Made by a program: the position numbers and the translations under genes. DNA of 33,088 bases, from NCBI GenBank assembly GCA_025360005.1, contig JANYDA010000020.1, positions 1 through 33,088 of the forward strand, given 5' to 3'. This DNA comes from Fibrobacteria bacterium (GTDB lineage: Bacteria; Fibrobacterota; Fibrobacteria; UBA11236). The notes beneath the pieces are model-generated. The model was not told the origin of the DNA. It worked only from the letters and a program-made list of their open reading frames with translations, and searched no databases. Positions 1 through 9,000 of the stretch are shown here, piece after piece (within the stretch, counting starts at the first letter, position 1; each line of letters starts with the position of its first letter).

Positions 1-166
1 CTTGCATTTGCGCCCGACACCCGACGCCAAGGCTCGTCTTTGACGGGCCGGTCGCCCGACGAAAGACCGCAAAGCATAGTCTGCGTAGACTCTTCCCCCC
101 CTTGTTTTTACCTTTCGCCCCTGGCCCTTTCGGGTCTCTGGTCCGTTGGGCCTTAATGGATGACAC

Positions 167-208
167 ATGGCACCGGCCATGGTACAGGAAGATGGCCCTC
201 CGGGCCAT
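167..208 (+). promoter_or_regulatory. Tandem hairpins in the purA leader
   Basis: Two perfect short hairpins lie just before purA. The first has arms ATGGC (167-171) and GCCAT (176-180). The second has arms ATGGCCC (192-198) and GGGCCAT (202-208) around a TCC loop, and ends 14 bases before the start codon. The 3' arm of the first can also pair with the 5' arm of the second, so the two folds can exclude each other. That layout would suit translational or attenuation control of purA. It matches no riboswitch I recognise. The rest of 1-222 holds another small hairpin (78-91) and no gene I can support. Confidence 0.35.
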
Positions 209-222
209 GAGCGGGAAGCAAA

Positions 223-1503
223 ATGCCGAATCGAGTGGTAGTGGGTGCCCAATGGGGTGATGAGGGCAAGGCCAAGATCGTGGACTTTTTGACGCACGAA
301 GCGGATCTGGTGATCCGGTTCCAGGGCGGCGCCAACGCGGGCCATACCGTGGAAGTGGGCGATCAGAAATTCATCTTCCATCTTATCCCCGCCGGCATCA
401 TGCACCCCGGCAAGCAATGCGTGATCGGCAACGGCGTGGTGCTGGACCCGGGGCAGTTCCTGAATGAGATCGACGAAGTGCGCGCCAAGGGCATGGACAT
501 GGACGGACGCTTGTGGGTGGCCGATAACGCCCAGGTGGTTTTGCCCTACCATAAGGTGCTGGATCAACTGAAGGAAAAAGCCGCGGGCAAGGCCGCCATC
601 GGCACCACCGGCCGGGGCATCGGCCCCGCCTATTACGACAAGGTCAACCGCAGCGGCATCCGCGTGGGGGACTTGCTGGAAGAGGCCGCGCTCAAGGAAA
701 AAATCGCCAAGCAAGTGGCCGCCCATAACGAAGTGATCGTGAAGATGTACGGCGCCGAGCCCTTGTCCGCCGATAAAATCTTCGCCGAGTACCGCGAGTT
801 CGGCCGGCGCCTGGCCCCTTACATCGCCGACACCGTCGCCCTCATCAACTCCGCGCTCAAGCAAGGCAAGCGGCTCATATTCGAAGGCGCGCAGGGCACG
901 GTCCTGGACGTGGACCATGGCACCTATCCTTTCGTCACCTCCTCCAACACGGTGGCCGCGGCCGCCTGCATCGGTTCCGGAGTGGGGCCCACCGCAATCC
1001 AGCAAGTCATCGGCGTGGTCAAGGCTTACACCACCCGCGTCGGCAATGGTCCTTTCCCCACCGAGGAACCGGGAGAGGTGGGCAAGCGCCTGCGTCTGAT
1101 CGGCCATGAATACGGCGCCACCACGGGGCGCGAACGCCGCTGCGGCTGGTTCGATGCCGTGCTGGTACGCCGCGCCGCCATGGTCAACGGCCTCACCCAC
1201 CTGGCCATCACCAAGATGGACGTGATGGACGATTTCGACGAGATCCAGGTTTGCACCGCTTACGAAGTGAACGGCCGCCGCATGGATCAATTCCCGTCCC
1301 AGATCTCGGCGCTGGAAAAAGTGAAACCCGTCTATGAATCCATGCCCGGTTGGAAATCGCCCACCGTGGGCGTTACGGAATGGAAAGAGCTTCCCGAGAA
1401 GGCGCGCAAGTACCTGAAGCGGGTGGCGGATCTGCTGGAAGTGCCCATCGGGATCATCTCCTTGGGACCCAAACGCCATCAGACGATCCAGTTGGAGATG
1501 TGA
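223..1503 (+). CDS. purA: Adenylosuccinate synthetase PurA
   Basis: This enzyme joins IMP and aspartate using GTP to give adenylosuccinate, the first committed step from IMP to AMP, in the cytoplasm. The 426-residue length is normal for the family. The N-terminal GTP loop WGDEGKAK (residues 11-18) carries the catalytic Asp13, and His41 lies in NAGHT. The IMP-binding TTGRGIGPAYYDK stretch, EGAQGT and VTSSN motifs and the late TKMD guanine-recognition motif are all visible. The loop has Ala17 where most bacteria have Gly; the same GKAK variant is known in Leptospira, so this is unlikely to disable it. The ATG at 223 is preceded by a purine-rich GAGCGGGAAG. The gene stands alone, with hairpins in its leader and a repeat-rich spacer downstream. 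Confidence 0.97.
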   Translation: MPNRVVVGAQWGDEGKAKIVDFLTHEADLVIRFQGGANAGHTVEVGDQKFIFHLIPAGIMHPGKQCVIGNGVVLDPGQFLNEIDEVRAKGMDMDGRLWVADNAQVVLPYHKVLDQLKEKAAGKAAIGTTGRGIGPAYYDKVNRSGIRVGDLLEEAALKEKIAKQVAAHNEVIVKMYGAEPLSADKIFAEYREFGRRLAPYIADTVALINSALKQGKRLIFEGAQGTVLDVDHGTYPFVTSSNTVAAAACIGSGVGPTAIQQVIGVVKAYTTRVGNGPFPTEEPGEVGKRLRLIGHEYGATTGRERRCGWFDAVLVRRAAMVNGLTHLAITKMDVMDDFDEIQVCTAYEVNGRRMDQFPSQISALEKVKPVYESMPGWKSPTVGVTEWKELPEKARKYLKRVADLLEVPIGIISLGPKRHQTIQLEM

Positions 1504-1514
1504 ACGGAAGAGAA

Positions 1515-1650
1515 GAGAGATTGAAAATTGAAAATGGGGAACAGGGTGCCGCAACGCGGTGGGAAAAGTCGTGAATGAATAACGTACCGGAAATCGGAGG
1601 CGTTTCTTCTCTTCACAATTTGCAATTTTCAATTTGCATTTTGCAATCTC
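1515..1650. repeat. Heptanucleotide tandem repeats in inverted arrangement
   Basis: The purA-crp spacer has four tandem heptamers at 1617-1644 (AATTTGC, AATTTTC, AATTTGC, ATTTTGC) ending in AATC. An opposite-strand pair of the same units lies at 1520-1535 (ATTGAAAATTGAAAAT). The arms 1515-1535 and 1632-1650 can form an imperfect stem of about 20 bp around a loop of about 100 bases. This AT-rich patch is unlike its GC-rich surroundings. It could act as a terminator-like structure for purA or be a simple-sequence repeat; nothing codes here. Confidence 0.6.
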
Positions 1651-1683
1651 CTTTCCCTTCTACCCCTCGACTGTGGAGGCCAA

Positions 1684-2376
1684 ATGGGCTTAAAGAATGA
1701 GCTTCTAAAAGGTGTCGATCTCTTCTCCGCCCTCGACGACGCCCAACTCAATACCATCGCGCAGATGCTCATCGAAAAGACCTTCCGCAAGGGCGACATC
1801 ATTCTCATGGAGGACGATGAAAGCAACCAGAGCCTTTTCATCATCGCCAAGGGCGAGGTGAAGGTGGTCCTGACCGCGGAAGACGGCCGCGAAGCCATCC
1901 TGGCATCCCTGAAGGAAGGGGATTTCTTCGGCGAGATGGCCTTGCTGGACGGGGAACCGCGTTCGGCTACCGTGCGCGCCGTGGAGGAGTCCCGTCTTTT
2001 GACCATCCGGCGCGAGGATTTCATGGCCGCCATGAAAAAGCAGCCGGACCTGGCGCTGACCCTGCTCGGGGAAATGTCGCGGCGCTTGCGCAAATCCAAC
2101 CGCCAGATTTCCTCGCTGGCCCTGATGCGCGTATACGGCCGCGTGGCCGCTACCTTGCTCCAACTGATGGAAGAGCGCGGCATACGCTCCAAAACCAAGG
2201 ACGGCAAAAGCATGATCGTGGTCAAGGATAGACCCACCCAGCAATTCATCGCGGACATGTCCGGTACCACCCGCGAGACGGTATCGCGGGTGCTGAATTA
2301 CTTCCAGAAAAAAGGGTATATTGTGCTGGACGGCAAAGACCTCCTGATTTTGCAAGAGGATGAACTCAAAACCTGA
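1684..2376 (+). CDS. Crp/Fnr family transcriptional regulator
   Basis: This is a cytoplasmic one-component regulator of 230 residues. Residues about 12-125 form a cyclic-nucleotide-binding beta-roll. The phosphate-binding cassette F82-G-E-M-A-L then P92-R93-S-A-T matches the canonical cAMP/cGMP-binding pattern, with the ligand-contacting Glu84 and Arg93 kept. A long dimer helix follows, then a C-terminal winged helix-turn-helix around residues 170-210 (TQQFIADMSGTTRETVSRVL). There is no N-terminal cysteine cluster, so it is Crp-like rather than an oxygen-sensing Fnr. The ATG at 1684 has a good GGAGG seven bases upstream. It overlaps the next gene by 17 bp and heads an envelope gene cluster, so it may control its own operon; that last point is inference. 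Confidence 0.9.
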   Translation: MGLKNELLKGVDLFSALDDAQLNTIAQMLIEKTFRKGDIILMEDDESNQSLFIIAKGEVKVVLTAEDGREAILASLKEGDFFGEMALLDGEPRSATVRAVEESRLLTIRREDFMAAMKKQPDLALTLLGEMSRRLRKSNRQISSLALMRVYGRVAATLLQLMEERGIRSKTKDGKSMIVVKDRPTQQFIADMSGTTRETVSRVLNYFQKKGYIVLDGKDLLILQEDELKT

Positions 2377-3130
2377 GAGGGAAACCCCATCGGTGTTGGC
2401 GCGTCTTTTTTCCCGACCCTTCTTCCTGGCCCTCCTGTTCTGGATCCTGGCCGTAGCCGTTTTGTATCTGCTGACCAATATGCTCATCATGCCGTATGTG
2501 GCGGGTAAATTCAAAGGCACGGTCAAGGTTCCCGCATTGGTAAGCTTGCCCCCGGAACAGGGCAAGGCTATACTGGCTAGGAACGGGCTCATTTACATGC
2601 TGGATTCCACCGGCGATTACAGTACCGACATCGCCGCGGGGAAAATCCTCACCCAATATCCGGAGACGGGCACGGAGGTGAAGAAGGGCCGGCGCGTATG
2701 GGTCCGCATCAGTAAGGGTTTGAAGAGCGTCGAGCTGCCCGCCTTGCGCGGCCTCTCGTTGCGCCAGGCGGAGATCACCTTGCAGCAATTGGGATTGAAA
2801 GTGGGCCGGGTGAGGGAGGTGCGCAACGCCATTTTTCCCGCGGGCGCCGTGATAGGGACTACCCCGGCCGCCAACGCCGTTTTGGAAAAGGGCCGCGAGG
2901 TCAATATCGAGTTGTCCCAGGGAAAGGACGCGGCGCCCTCCGGCATGCCCTCCCTGATTGGCCAGTCGCTGAGCCAGGCCAAGGAGCAGATCAAGAGCCT
3001 GGGCCTTACCCTGGGCAAGATAGCCTACAAGAAGCAAGCGCGGAGCCTGCCCAATACGATCCTTTCGCAAACCCCGCCCGCCGGCGGGGATTACCAGGGC
3101 CGCAGCGTAGACTTGGTCGTCACCAAGTAA
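2360..3130 (+). CDS. Membrane-anchored PASTA-repeat protein
   Basis: This 256-residue protein has a short cytoplasmic N-terminus, one transmembrane segment at about residues 21-46, and three PASTA domains (about 54-118, 119-187 and 190-255). Each domain shows the usual pattern of P-x-L-x-G/S start, an amphipathic helix, a GL turn and a P-A/E-x-G ending. PASTA domains are known to bind peptidoglycan stem peptides or beta-lactams and normally sit on Ser/Thr kinases or penicillin-binding proteins. Here there is no catalytic domain, so it would be a wall-sensing or scaffolding protein facing the periplasm. The start overlaps the end of the Crp-type gene by 17 bp, implying translational coupling. 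The TPR lipoprotein gene follows after 8 bp. Confidence 0.88.
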   Translation: MNSKPERETPSVLARLFSRPFFLALLFWILAVAVLYLLTNMLIMPYVAGKFKGTVKVPALVSLPPEQGKAILARNGLIYMLDSTGDYSTDIAAGKILTQYPETGTEVKKGRRVWVRISKGLKSVELPALRGLSLRQAEITLQQLGLKVGRVREVRNAIFPAGAVIGTTPAANAVLEKGREVNIELSQGKDAAPSGMPSLIGQSLSQAKEQIKSLGLTLGKIAYKKQARSLPNTILSQTPPAGGDYQGRSVDLVVTK

Positions 3131-3138
3131 GGATCCAG

Positions 3139-5028
3139 ATGCCTCGCACTTCCAGACACCCGCACCGTAACGGCCCCGTTACCTTGGCCGCGCCTGCCCT
3201 TTTGGCCGCGTTGCTGCTCGCCGGCTGCGCCACCTCGCGCAAGGCCGGTCCCGCCAAGCCTGCCGCGCCGGAAGCGGATCGCAATCAGGAGATCCACAAC
3301 GAACAGCGCGCGTTCATCGCCCATGAGTTCTTCCTGCGCGCGCGTCAGCAGGAAATGGAAGGCAACGATGCGGTGGCGCTTTCCTATTTCCAAATCGCTT
3401 ATGAGTACGATCCGGACAGCCGCGATCTCTGCTTCCTCCTGACCGACAAGCTCAAGGCCGCGGGCAAAATGGATTCGGCGCTGGTGACGGGCAAGCGGTG
3501 CCTGGAGTTGAAGGGCGTACCGGACAGCCGCGAATACCAGGCAGTGGCGGAGATCCTCTTGCGCAAGGGCGATGTCCCCGGGGCGCTCGTCTTCTATAAC
3601 AAGGCCGTGGATCTGGATGACCAGGACAAGGATCTCCTCTATACGCTGGCGACCTTGTATGAAAGCCTCAAGGACGTGCCGCGGCACGTGGCGGTGATGG
3701 AAAAGCTGCTGCCGCGCATCGAATATCCGGTACGGTTGGTGGAAAAGCAGGGGCAGAATTACCGCCTCCTGGGCCGCGTGGACGCGGTGGCGGCGCTCTA
3801 TCGCACGGCCTGGGAAAAGACCGGCAATCCCCTGTTCGGGGAAAAGCTCGTCTCCTTCTACGAGGATCAGGAGATGTTCGCCAGCCTCCTGGACGTGCTG
3901 CGCAAGCTGGCCGCGGAGAATCCCGACAACCTCCATTATGAATTGCAGAAAGCGCGCGCGCAGATCCTGGCGGGCAAACCGGACTCGGCCATGGCTGCTT
4001 ACCAAACCCTGATCAAGAAGAGCCCGGAAGAGCGCGAGTTCCTTTCGCCCTATGCCACCCTGCTGTTTGAACAGGGCCGTTACCGGGAGGCCAAGGAGAT
4101 TTTCCAGAAGCTCATCAAGAGCCAGCCGGAAAACCCCATCAACCATTTCTACCTCGGATCCATCGGCATGGAGTTGCGGGACAAGGCCATCGCGGAGGCC
4201 GAACTCAAAAAGGCCATCGATCTGGACGCGAAGGTTCCGGAGTACTGGGCCAAGCTGGCGTCCTTCTACATCCGCGAAGGCACGGAGCAGAAGGCCGTGG
4301 ATTTGCTGGAGAAGATGGGCGAAGGCAAGGACTGGTACGCCAGCTATATCCAGGGGGTGGTCTTTACCCAGGTCGCGAAGAAGTTGGAATCCGACCGCAG
4401 GTCGGACGCGGACAAGCGGGCGGATTCGGACCGCAAGCCGGATGCGGCCGGCAAACCGGATTCCACCCGCAAAGTGGCGGACGGCAGGACGCTGGCACCG
4501 CATGATACCGGCATGACCGCGCAAACGCGCCGCTTCCGGGAACAGGGCGTGCAGTACTTCAAGAAGGCCCTGGAGCTGGAGGGCAACAACCGCCGCGTGC
4601 TGTTCGAGCTGGGCGTGGCGCTGGAGCAGCTGAACGAGCGGAGCGAGTCCATCGACGTGATGAAGCGCCTGGTCAAGCTGGATTCCAGCGACGCCACCAT
4701 CCTCAATTACCTGGGCTATATGCTGGTGGAAGAGAACCGCGAACTTGATTATGCAGGCAGCCTCATAGAACGGGCGCTCACCTTTGAACCCGAGAATGGC
4801 GCCTTTCTGGATTCCAAAGGCTGGCTGTACTATCGCAAGAACGATTTCCCCAAGGCCCGCAAGTTCATCGAGATGGCCATCGGCCGCATCCCGCAGGACA
4901 CGACCATCCTGGAGCATTACGCCCTGATCCTGGAAAAGCTGGGCCTTTCCGATCTGGCCGGTGAGAAATGGCGGCAGATCCTCAAGCTGGATCCGGCTCA
5001 TGAGCTGGCGCACCGCAAGGTGAATTAA
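3139..5028 (+). CDS. TPR-repeat lipoprotein
   Basis: A 629-residue lipoprotein. The N-terminus is a basic stretch, a hydrophobic core and the lipobox LLAGC with the lipidated Cys30, so it should be exported and anchored in a membrane, probably the outer one. The rest is a series of tetratricopeptide repeats, with clear units at about residues 60-130, 140-210, 265-395 and 465-625. Such proteins are protein-protein scaffolds. An Asp/Arg/Lys-rich low-complexity insert at about residues 417-452, made of short imperfect repeats, interrupts the repeats. The ATG at 3139 has AAGGA six bases upstream. TPR proteins often sit next to LolB- or DUF4292-type genes, and one follows here after 27 bp. Confidence 0.88.
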   Translation: MPRTSRHPHRNGPVTLAAPALLAALLLAGCATSRKAGPAKPAAPEADRNQEIHNEQRAFIAHEFFLRARQQEMEGNDAVALSYFQIAYEYDPDSRDLCFLLTDKLKAAGKMDSALVTGKRCLELKGVPDSREYQAVAEILLRKGDVPGALVFYNKAVDLDDQDKDLLYTLATLYESLKDVPRHVAVMEKLLPRIEYPVRLVEKQGQNYRLLGRVDAVAALYRTAWEKTGNPLFGEKLVSFYEDQEMFASLLDVLRKLAAENPDNLHYELQKARAQILAGKPDSAMAAYQTLIKKSPEEREFLSPYATLLFEQGRYREAKEIFQKLIKSQPENPINHFYLGSIGMELRDKAIAEAELKKAIDLDAKVPEYWAKLASFYIREGTEQKAVDLLEKMGEGKDWYASYIQGVVFTQVAKKLESDRRSDADKRADSDRKPDAAGKPDSTRKVADGRTLAPHDTGMTAQTRRFREQGVQYFKKALELEGNNRRVLFELGVALEQLNERSESIDVMKRLVKLDSSDATILNYLGYMLVEENRELDYAGSLIERALTFEPENGAFLDSKGWLYYRKNDFPKARKFIEMAIGRIPQDTTILEHYALILEKLGLSDLAGEKWRQILKLDPAHELAHRKVN

Positions 5029-5055
5029 GCGGATGAATTCCTCCTTTTCCCTACA

Positions 5056-5949
5056 TTGAAATCCCTGACCGGCCCCGATAGGATCCCCGTTGTCGCGTCC
5101 GCCTTGGCGGCGTTCGCATTCGCCGCGTTCGTTTCCGGCTGCGCCACGGCTCCCCGTTACCCGGCGGGCCAAGCCGCGCTCCGGGGGGAAACTCCCGTGT
5201 TACCCAAGGCCCCGGACTCCCTGCGCGCGGAGTTGGAGTTGACCGCTTTCGCGGGCGGACGCAAGTCCACCGTCTCGGCCGCGTTCTCGGCCAAACCGCG
5301 GGGCGGCTACAAGCTGGATTTGTACGGGCTGCCGGGGATGGTGGCGGCCAGCTTCCTGTGGACGCGGGAACAATGGACCCTGGTGCTGTTCGATCGCGAG
5401 GAGTTCTCCCAAGGCGCCGGCGAGCATGTGGAAATGGGAAACCTGGGGTTGCGGGAGGTTTCCGTGCATGACATCTTCTCTTTTCTGTGGGGGGACTTCG
5501 CTCCCGGTGATGCGCCGCGCGATGCCGGCGGCGATCCGGACAGCTTGAAGGCGGAGTTGCCGCAGGATTGGCGGGCGCTGGGCGGAGGCACGTTCGGCTA
5601 TACCGGCGACGGCGTGCGTTGGCGCATGCGCCTGGACCAGCAGACGGGGCTGGCGCGGGAGGCATGGCGGGAGGACTCGGCCTTCCGCATCGAGTTCACG
5701 GACTATAGGACGGTGGGAAGCGGAGCAGTAGGCAGCGGGGATGGGGCCCACGGGAGCAACCGGCCGTTGCCCGGCAAGGTTCGCCTCTATCGGTACCGGG
5801 ATCCGGTTCTGGAGATCAAGGTGAAAAGCGTAGAGGACAATCCCCATTGGCGCCGGAATCCGTTTTTCATCAAAGTGCCCAAAGGGTTCACCGGATTGCG
5901 GCCTGCGCGCGATGCGGACGACGCGGCACCGCCCGTGCAGCCGCACTAG
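5056..5949 (+). CDS. LolB/DUF4292-like outer-membrane lipoprotein
   Basis: A 297-residue putative lipoprotein. The hydrophobic N-terminus ends in a lipobox (FVSGC, Cys29). The following pattern, a beta-strand reading LRAELELTAF, a GGRKSTVSAAF strand and YKLDLYGLPGMVAASFLW, resembles the half-barrel of LolB-type and DUF4292 lipoproteins, which bind lipoprotein acyl chains or lipids. Family assignment is by pattern, not search. The start is uncertain: TTG at 5056 is the first codon giving a full signal peptide, with no clear ribosome-binding site, and the ATG at 5033 is out of frame and stops quickly. Position directly after a TPR lipoprotein supports a lipoprotein-sorting or envelope role. Confidence 0.7.
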   Translation: MKSLTGPDRIPVVASALAAFAFAAFVSGCATAPRYPAGQAALRGETPVLPKAPDSLRAELELTAFAGGRKSTVSAAFSAKPRGGYKLDLYGLPGMVAASFLWTREQWTLVLFDREEFSQGAGEHVEMGNLGLREVSVHDIFSFLWGDFAPGDAPRDAGGDPDSLKAELPQDWRALGGGTFGYTGDGVRWRMRLDQQTGLAREAWREDSAFRIEFTDYRTVGSGAVGSGDGAHGSNRPLPGKVRLYRYRDPVLEIKVKSVEDNPHWRRNPFFIKVPKGFTGLRPARDADDAAPPVQPH

Positions 5950-6040
5950 CGCGGTAACCCGCACCGTTCCACGCGACCGGCCCGCCTACCCCGGATTCCG
6001 GGGAGTTTGTACTTTTGTCTACCCAACCGAAAGCGTAAAC

Positions 6041-9000
6041 ATGACGGCGAATGGCGGGAAACGGGGCGGCCCCGGCGGGAGAAGCTCCCGGGCATGGGCC
6101 CATGGGATGAGAGCGGCAATGGCCCTGGGTCTCAGCTTGGTTTCCCTGGCGGCGGCCAAATCCCAGCGGTCCCCGCTTTTCAAAACTTCCGGTTCCGCGG
6201 CGCAAGCCGCCGTGGACGGACCGGATACCTTGGAGGTCTACGCCCTCTATGTGCAGTTCAAAAATGAAACCGATGCCGATGATGAGGCCTCCACCACCGG
6301 TCTGGGGCAGTTCGGGACGGCGGGCTCCAAGGCCGACGCCGATAAGAAGCAAGATTATACGCTGGATCCCAACGGAGCGCCCCGCAGGTATGAGTACTAC
6401 CTGGAAAAACATTTCGAGTTCGCCAAGAATTATTTCGAAAAGGTCTCCAACAACCGGGTGACCGTGGCCGTCAAGATTTTCCCGCGGCCGGACGCGCAGG
6501 GGGAAATCAAGCCGATCACGCTCGACAATCGCATGAAGTACTACAACCCTTCCGAACTGGACAGGGATTCCAAACAGAAGATCAGCGACTTCAATGAAGA
6601 GCGCGGCCAGCATCTGATGTTCTTCGTATACGATGCGATCAAGAAAGCCGATGGATTCGACGGGGATGATGCGAATCCGTTCAAGGCCGCCCGCAAGGAC
6701 TCCGTCGATCATCCCCTCAACACCAAGAAACACCGGTGTTACCTGCTGTTCCATGCCGGGCATTCCCGATTGTTGGACGGGGGCCAGTTGGGCGCCTTCG
6801 GAGCCAATACGCCCAACGACTTCACCGATTTCTATGTCACGCCGGACGATTTCCATTTGCTGGACAGCGCCACCTTGGACGGCAAGAAAGGCGCTGCGCC
6901 TGATAATCCCCGACGGGCCGCCAACCGGGGCGTCAAGGTCGGCACCGGCGACACCGTGAACAACATCATGATGCTTTCCGAGGCCGCCAGCCAGGATAAG
7001 GTCAACTGGGGCATCAACGGCATACTCATCAACCAATTGGCCCGGCAAATGGGCATGCCGGATATGTTCGACGTGGTCAAGGGCATTTCCCAATTGGGAT
7101 TCTTCGACGTGATGGATTTCGCCGGGTACAATACCCTGAACGGCTTCCTGCCCGTGTATCCTTCCGCCTGGGTGCGCGCCTATATGGGTTGGGATGTGCC
7201 CGTGGTGGCCAAGGCCGGCACCGGTCCATACAGCGAATACAAACTCTGGGCGCCTACCGCGGGCCAGGATCCCGCCCGGGCCACCACCGTAAAGGTTCCC
7301 ATCAACGATCGCGAATATTTCCTGGTGGAGAACCGGCAGCGCGCCGGGGCCGATTCCTTGGTCACCATCTATTACAGCGAGCAGGCCGGACCCGGCGATT
7401 TGGCCTTCAGCAAGAAGGGATCGAAAACGGTACGCTTTTCACAAGTCGATTCGCTGTTCCTGGATTCCATCACCGATCCCGCCACGGCCAACACCAAGAC
7501 CAAGAAGCTGATCGCCAATCCCAACAAGCCCGCCGGAATCATCACCGGGGCCAGCAGCTATGACCTGGGGCTGCCGGCATCGGGAATGCTGGTTTGGCAC
7601 GTGAACGAATGGTTCATCTCCCAGTTCCTCAAGGATGGCGCCGTCAACGCGTACCTGGGCGATACCCTGCGCAGCCAGTACAAGGGCCTGGAGTTGGTGG
7701 AGGCCGACGGGTCCTTGAGCATCGGCAAGGAGTTCAAGGATCAATTGGGGCAGCCTGCCTTCGACTATGGATCCGGATCGGACATGCTGCCGCACGTGCG
7801 GCGCAAGCGCGTCAATCCCCCCAAGGACACCGCCTGGTCAAACACGGTGGATACCCTCGATCAGATTGGCCCGTACGGCGCGGCCAACACCAATGCCTGG
7901 AACGACGGCCGCACGCATTTGCGCCTGGAGGCTTTGGTGCCGGACAAGGCTCTTCTGGAGCCGGGCATGAGTTCCTTCAGCGGCGATTCCATTTTCAACG
8001 TACGCGATTCCGCCTTGACTCTGCGCGTGCATTGGCCCGATAACAAAACCGTGAAGCAGGATCCGAAATGGTCCTGGCCCGTGAAGCTGGATCCGGGCGG
8101 CTTGCCGCAATCGGTCAATGTGCTCAAGGGTCCCGGCGGCGGCGAATACGTGGTGGCGGTGAGCGATCGGGGGTATGCGCAAACCTTCACCTCGGACGGC
8201 CATACCGCGCTGGACGCGGACACCACCCTTAAAGGCCTGCCCGGCTACGATTCCGTAAAAACCCTGTTGCCCAGCGGCCTGACGCGCGACACATCGACCA
8301 TTCCCGTCACTTCCCTGGCAGGGAAGCTGGGCGGCCCTCTGGGCTCGGCCACGGCAGGGGACAGCGTGCTGGCGGTGCTGACCTCGGACGCGCTCACCCT
8401 GATGAAGTTGAGCCCGGCCGGCCTGGCGGCGCGATCCAAGGATTCCTCCGCCGTCTCCGTTTCCATTTCCCTTCCGGGTCTGGTAGGCCCCGTGGCCGCG
8501 GGCGATCGCATATGGATAGTCACGCGCGATCATCGAGCCAAATCTTTCGGCCTGGGCGGCGCGCCGCTGGATGACATCGCCCTTCCGGACCTGGAATACC
8601 AAGCCCTGGCGGCCTACCCCGGCGGCGGAACCAAGCCTATGAACCTGGCGGTCGCGGCCAAAGGCGGGCAAGCCGTGATCGTGAATCCGGATGCCGGCGC
8701 GGCCGTGAAACTGGACAAGGCCTGGGGCGATCAGCAACCGGCCGGGGACGAGGCTTTCACGGTAAGCGCTTCCGATTTCGATCGGGACGGCAAGGTGGAT
8801 CTGTTCCTGTTGGGATCGAAAGGCGCCGCCACCTTGATCGATATCGGCCAAGCGCCCAATGCCCGGCCCATGGCCGGCTTCCCGCAGCGTTTTCAGCGCA
8901 GCGTGCATTTCGTCGACACGGTTTACGAAACCAAGAACGGTTCCAGCAAGCTTTCCCGCGTTATCGATTTCAACAGCGACGACCATAGCGCGCCCGCGTT

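Noticed and set aside
3091-5172. A 693-residue minus-strand open frame across the TPR lipoprotein gene
   Set aside because: It is the opposite-strand reading of the TPR gene in GC-rich DNA. The plus strand has a lipobox, TPR motifs and a ribosome-binding site, and the minus product has no recognisable domain.
5912-6040. The first 43 codons of the open frame of the M6-type gene
   Set aside because: They overlap the previous gene, and using them would bury the signal peptide far from the N-terminus.
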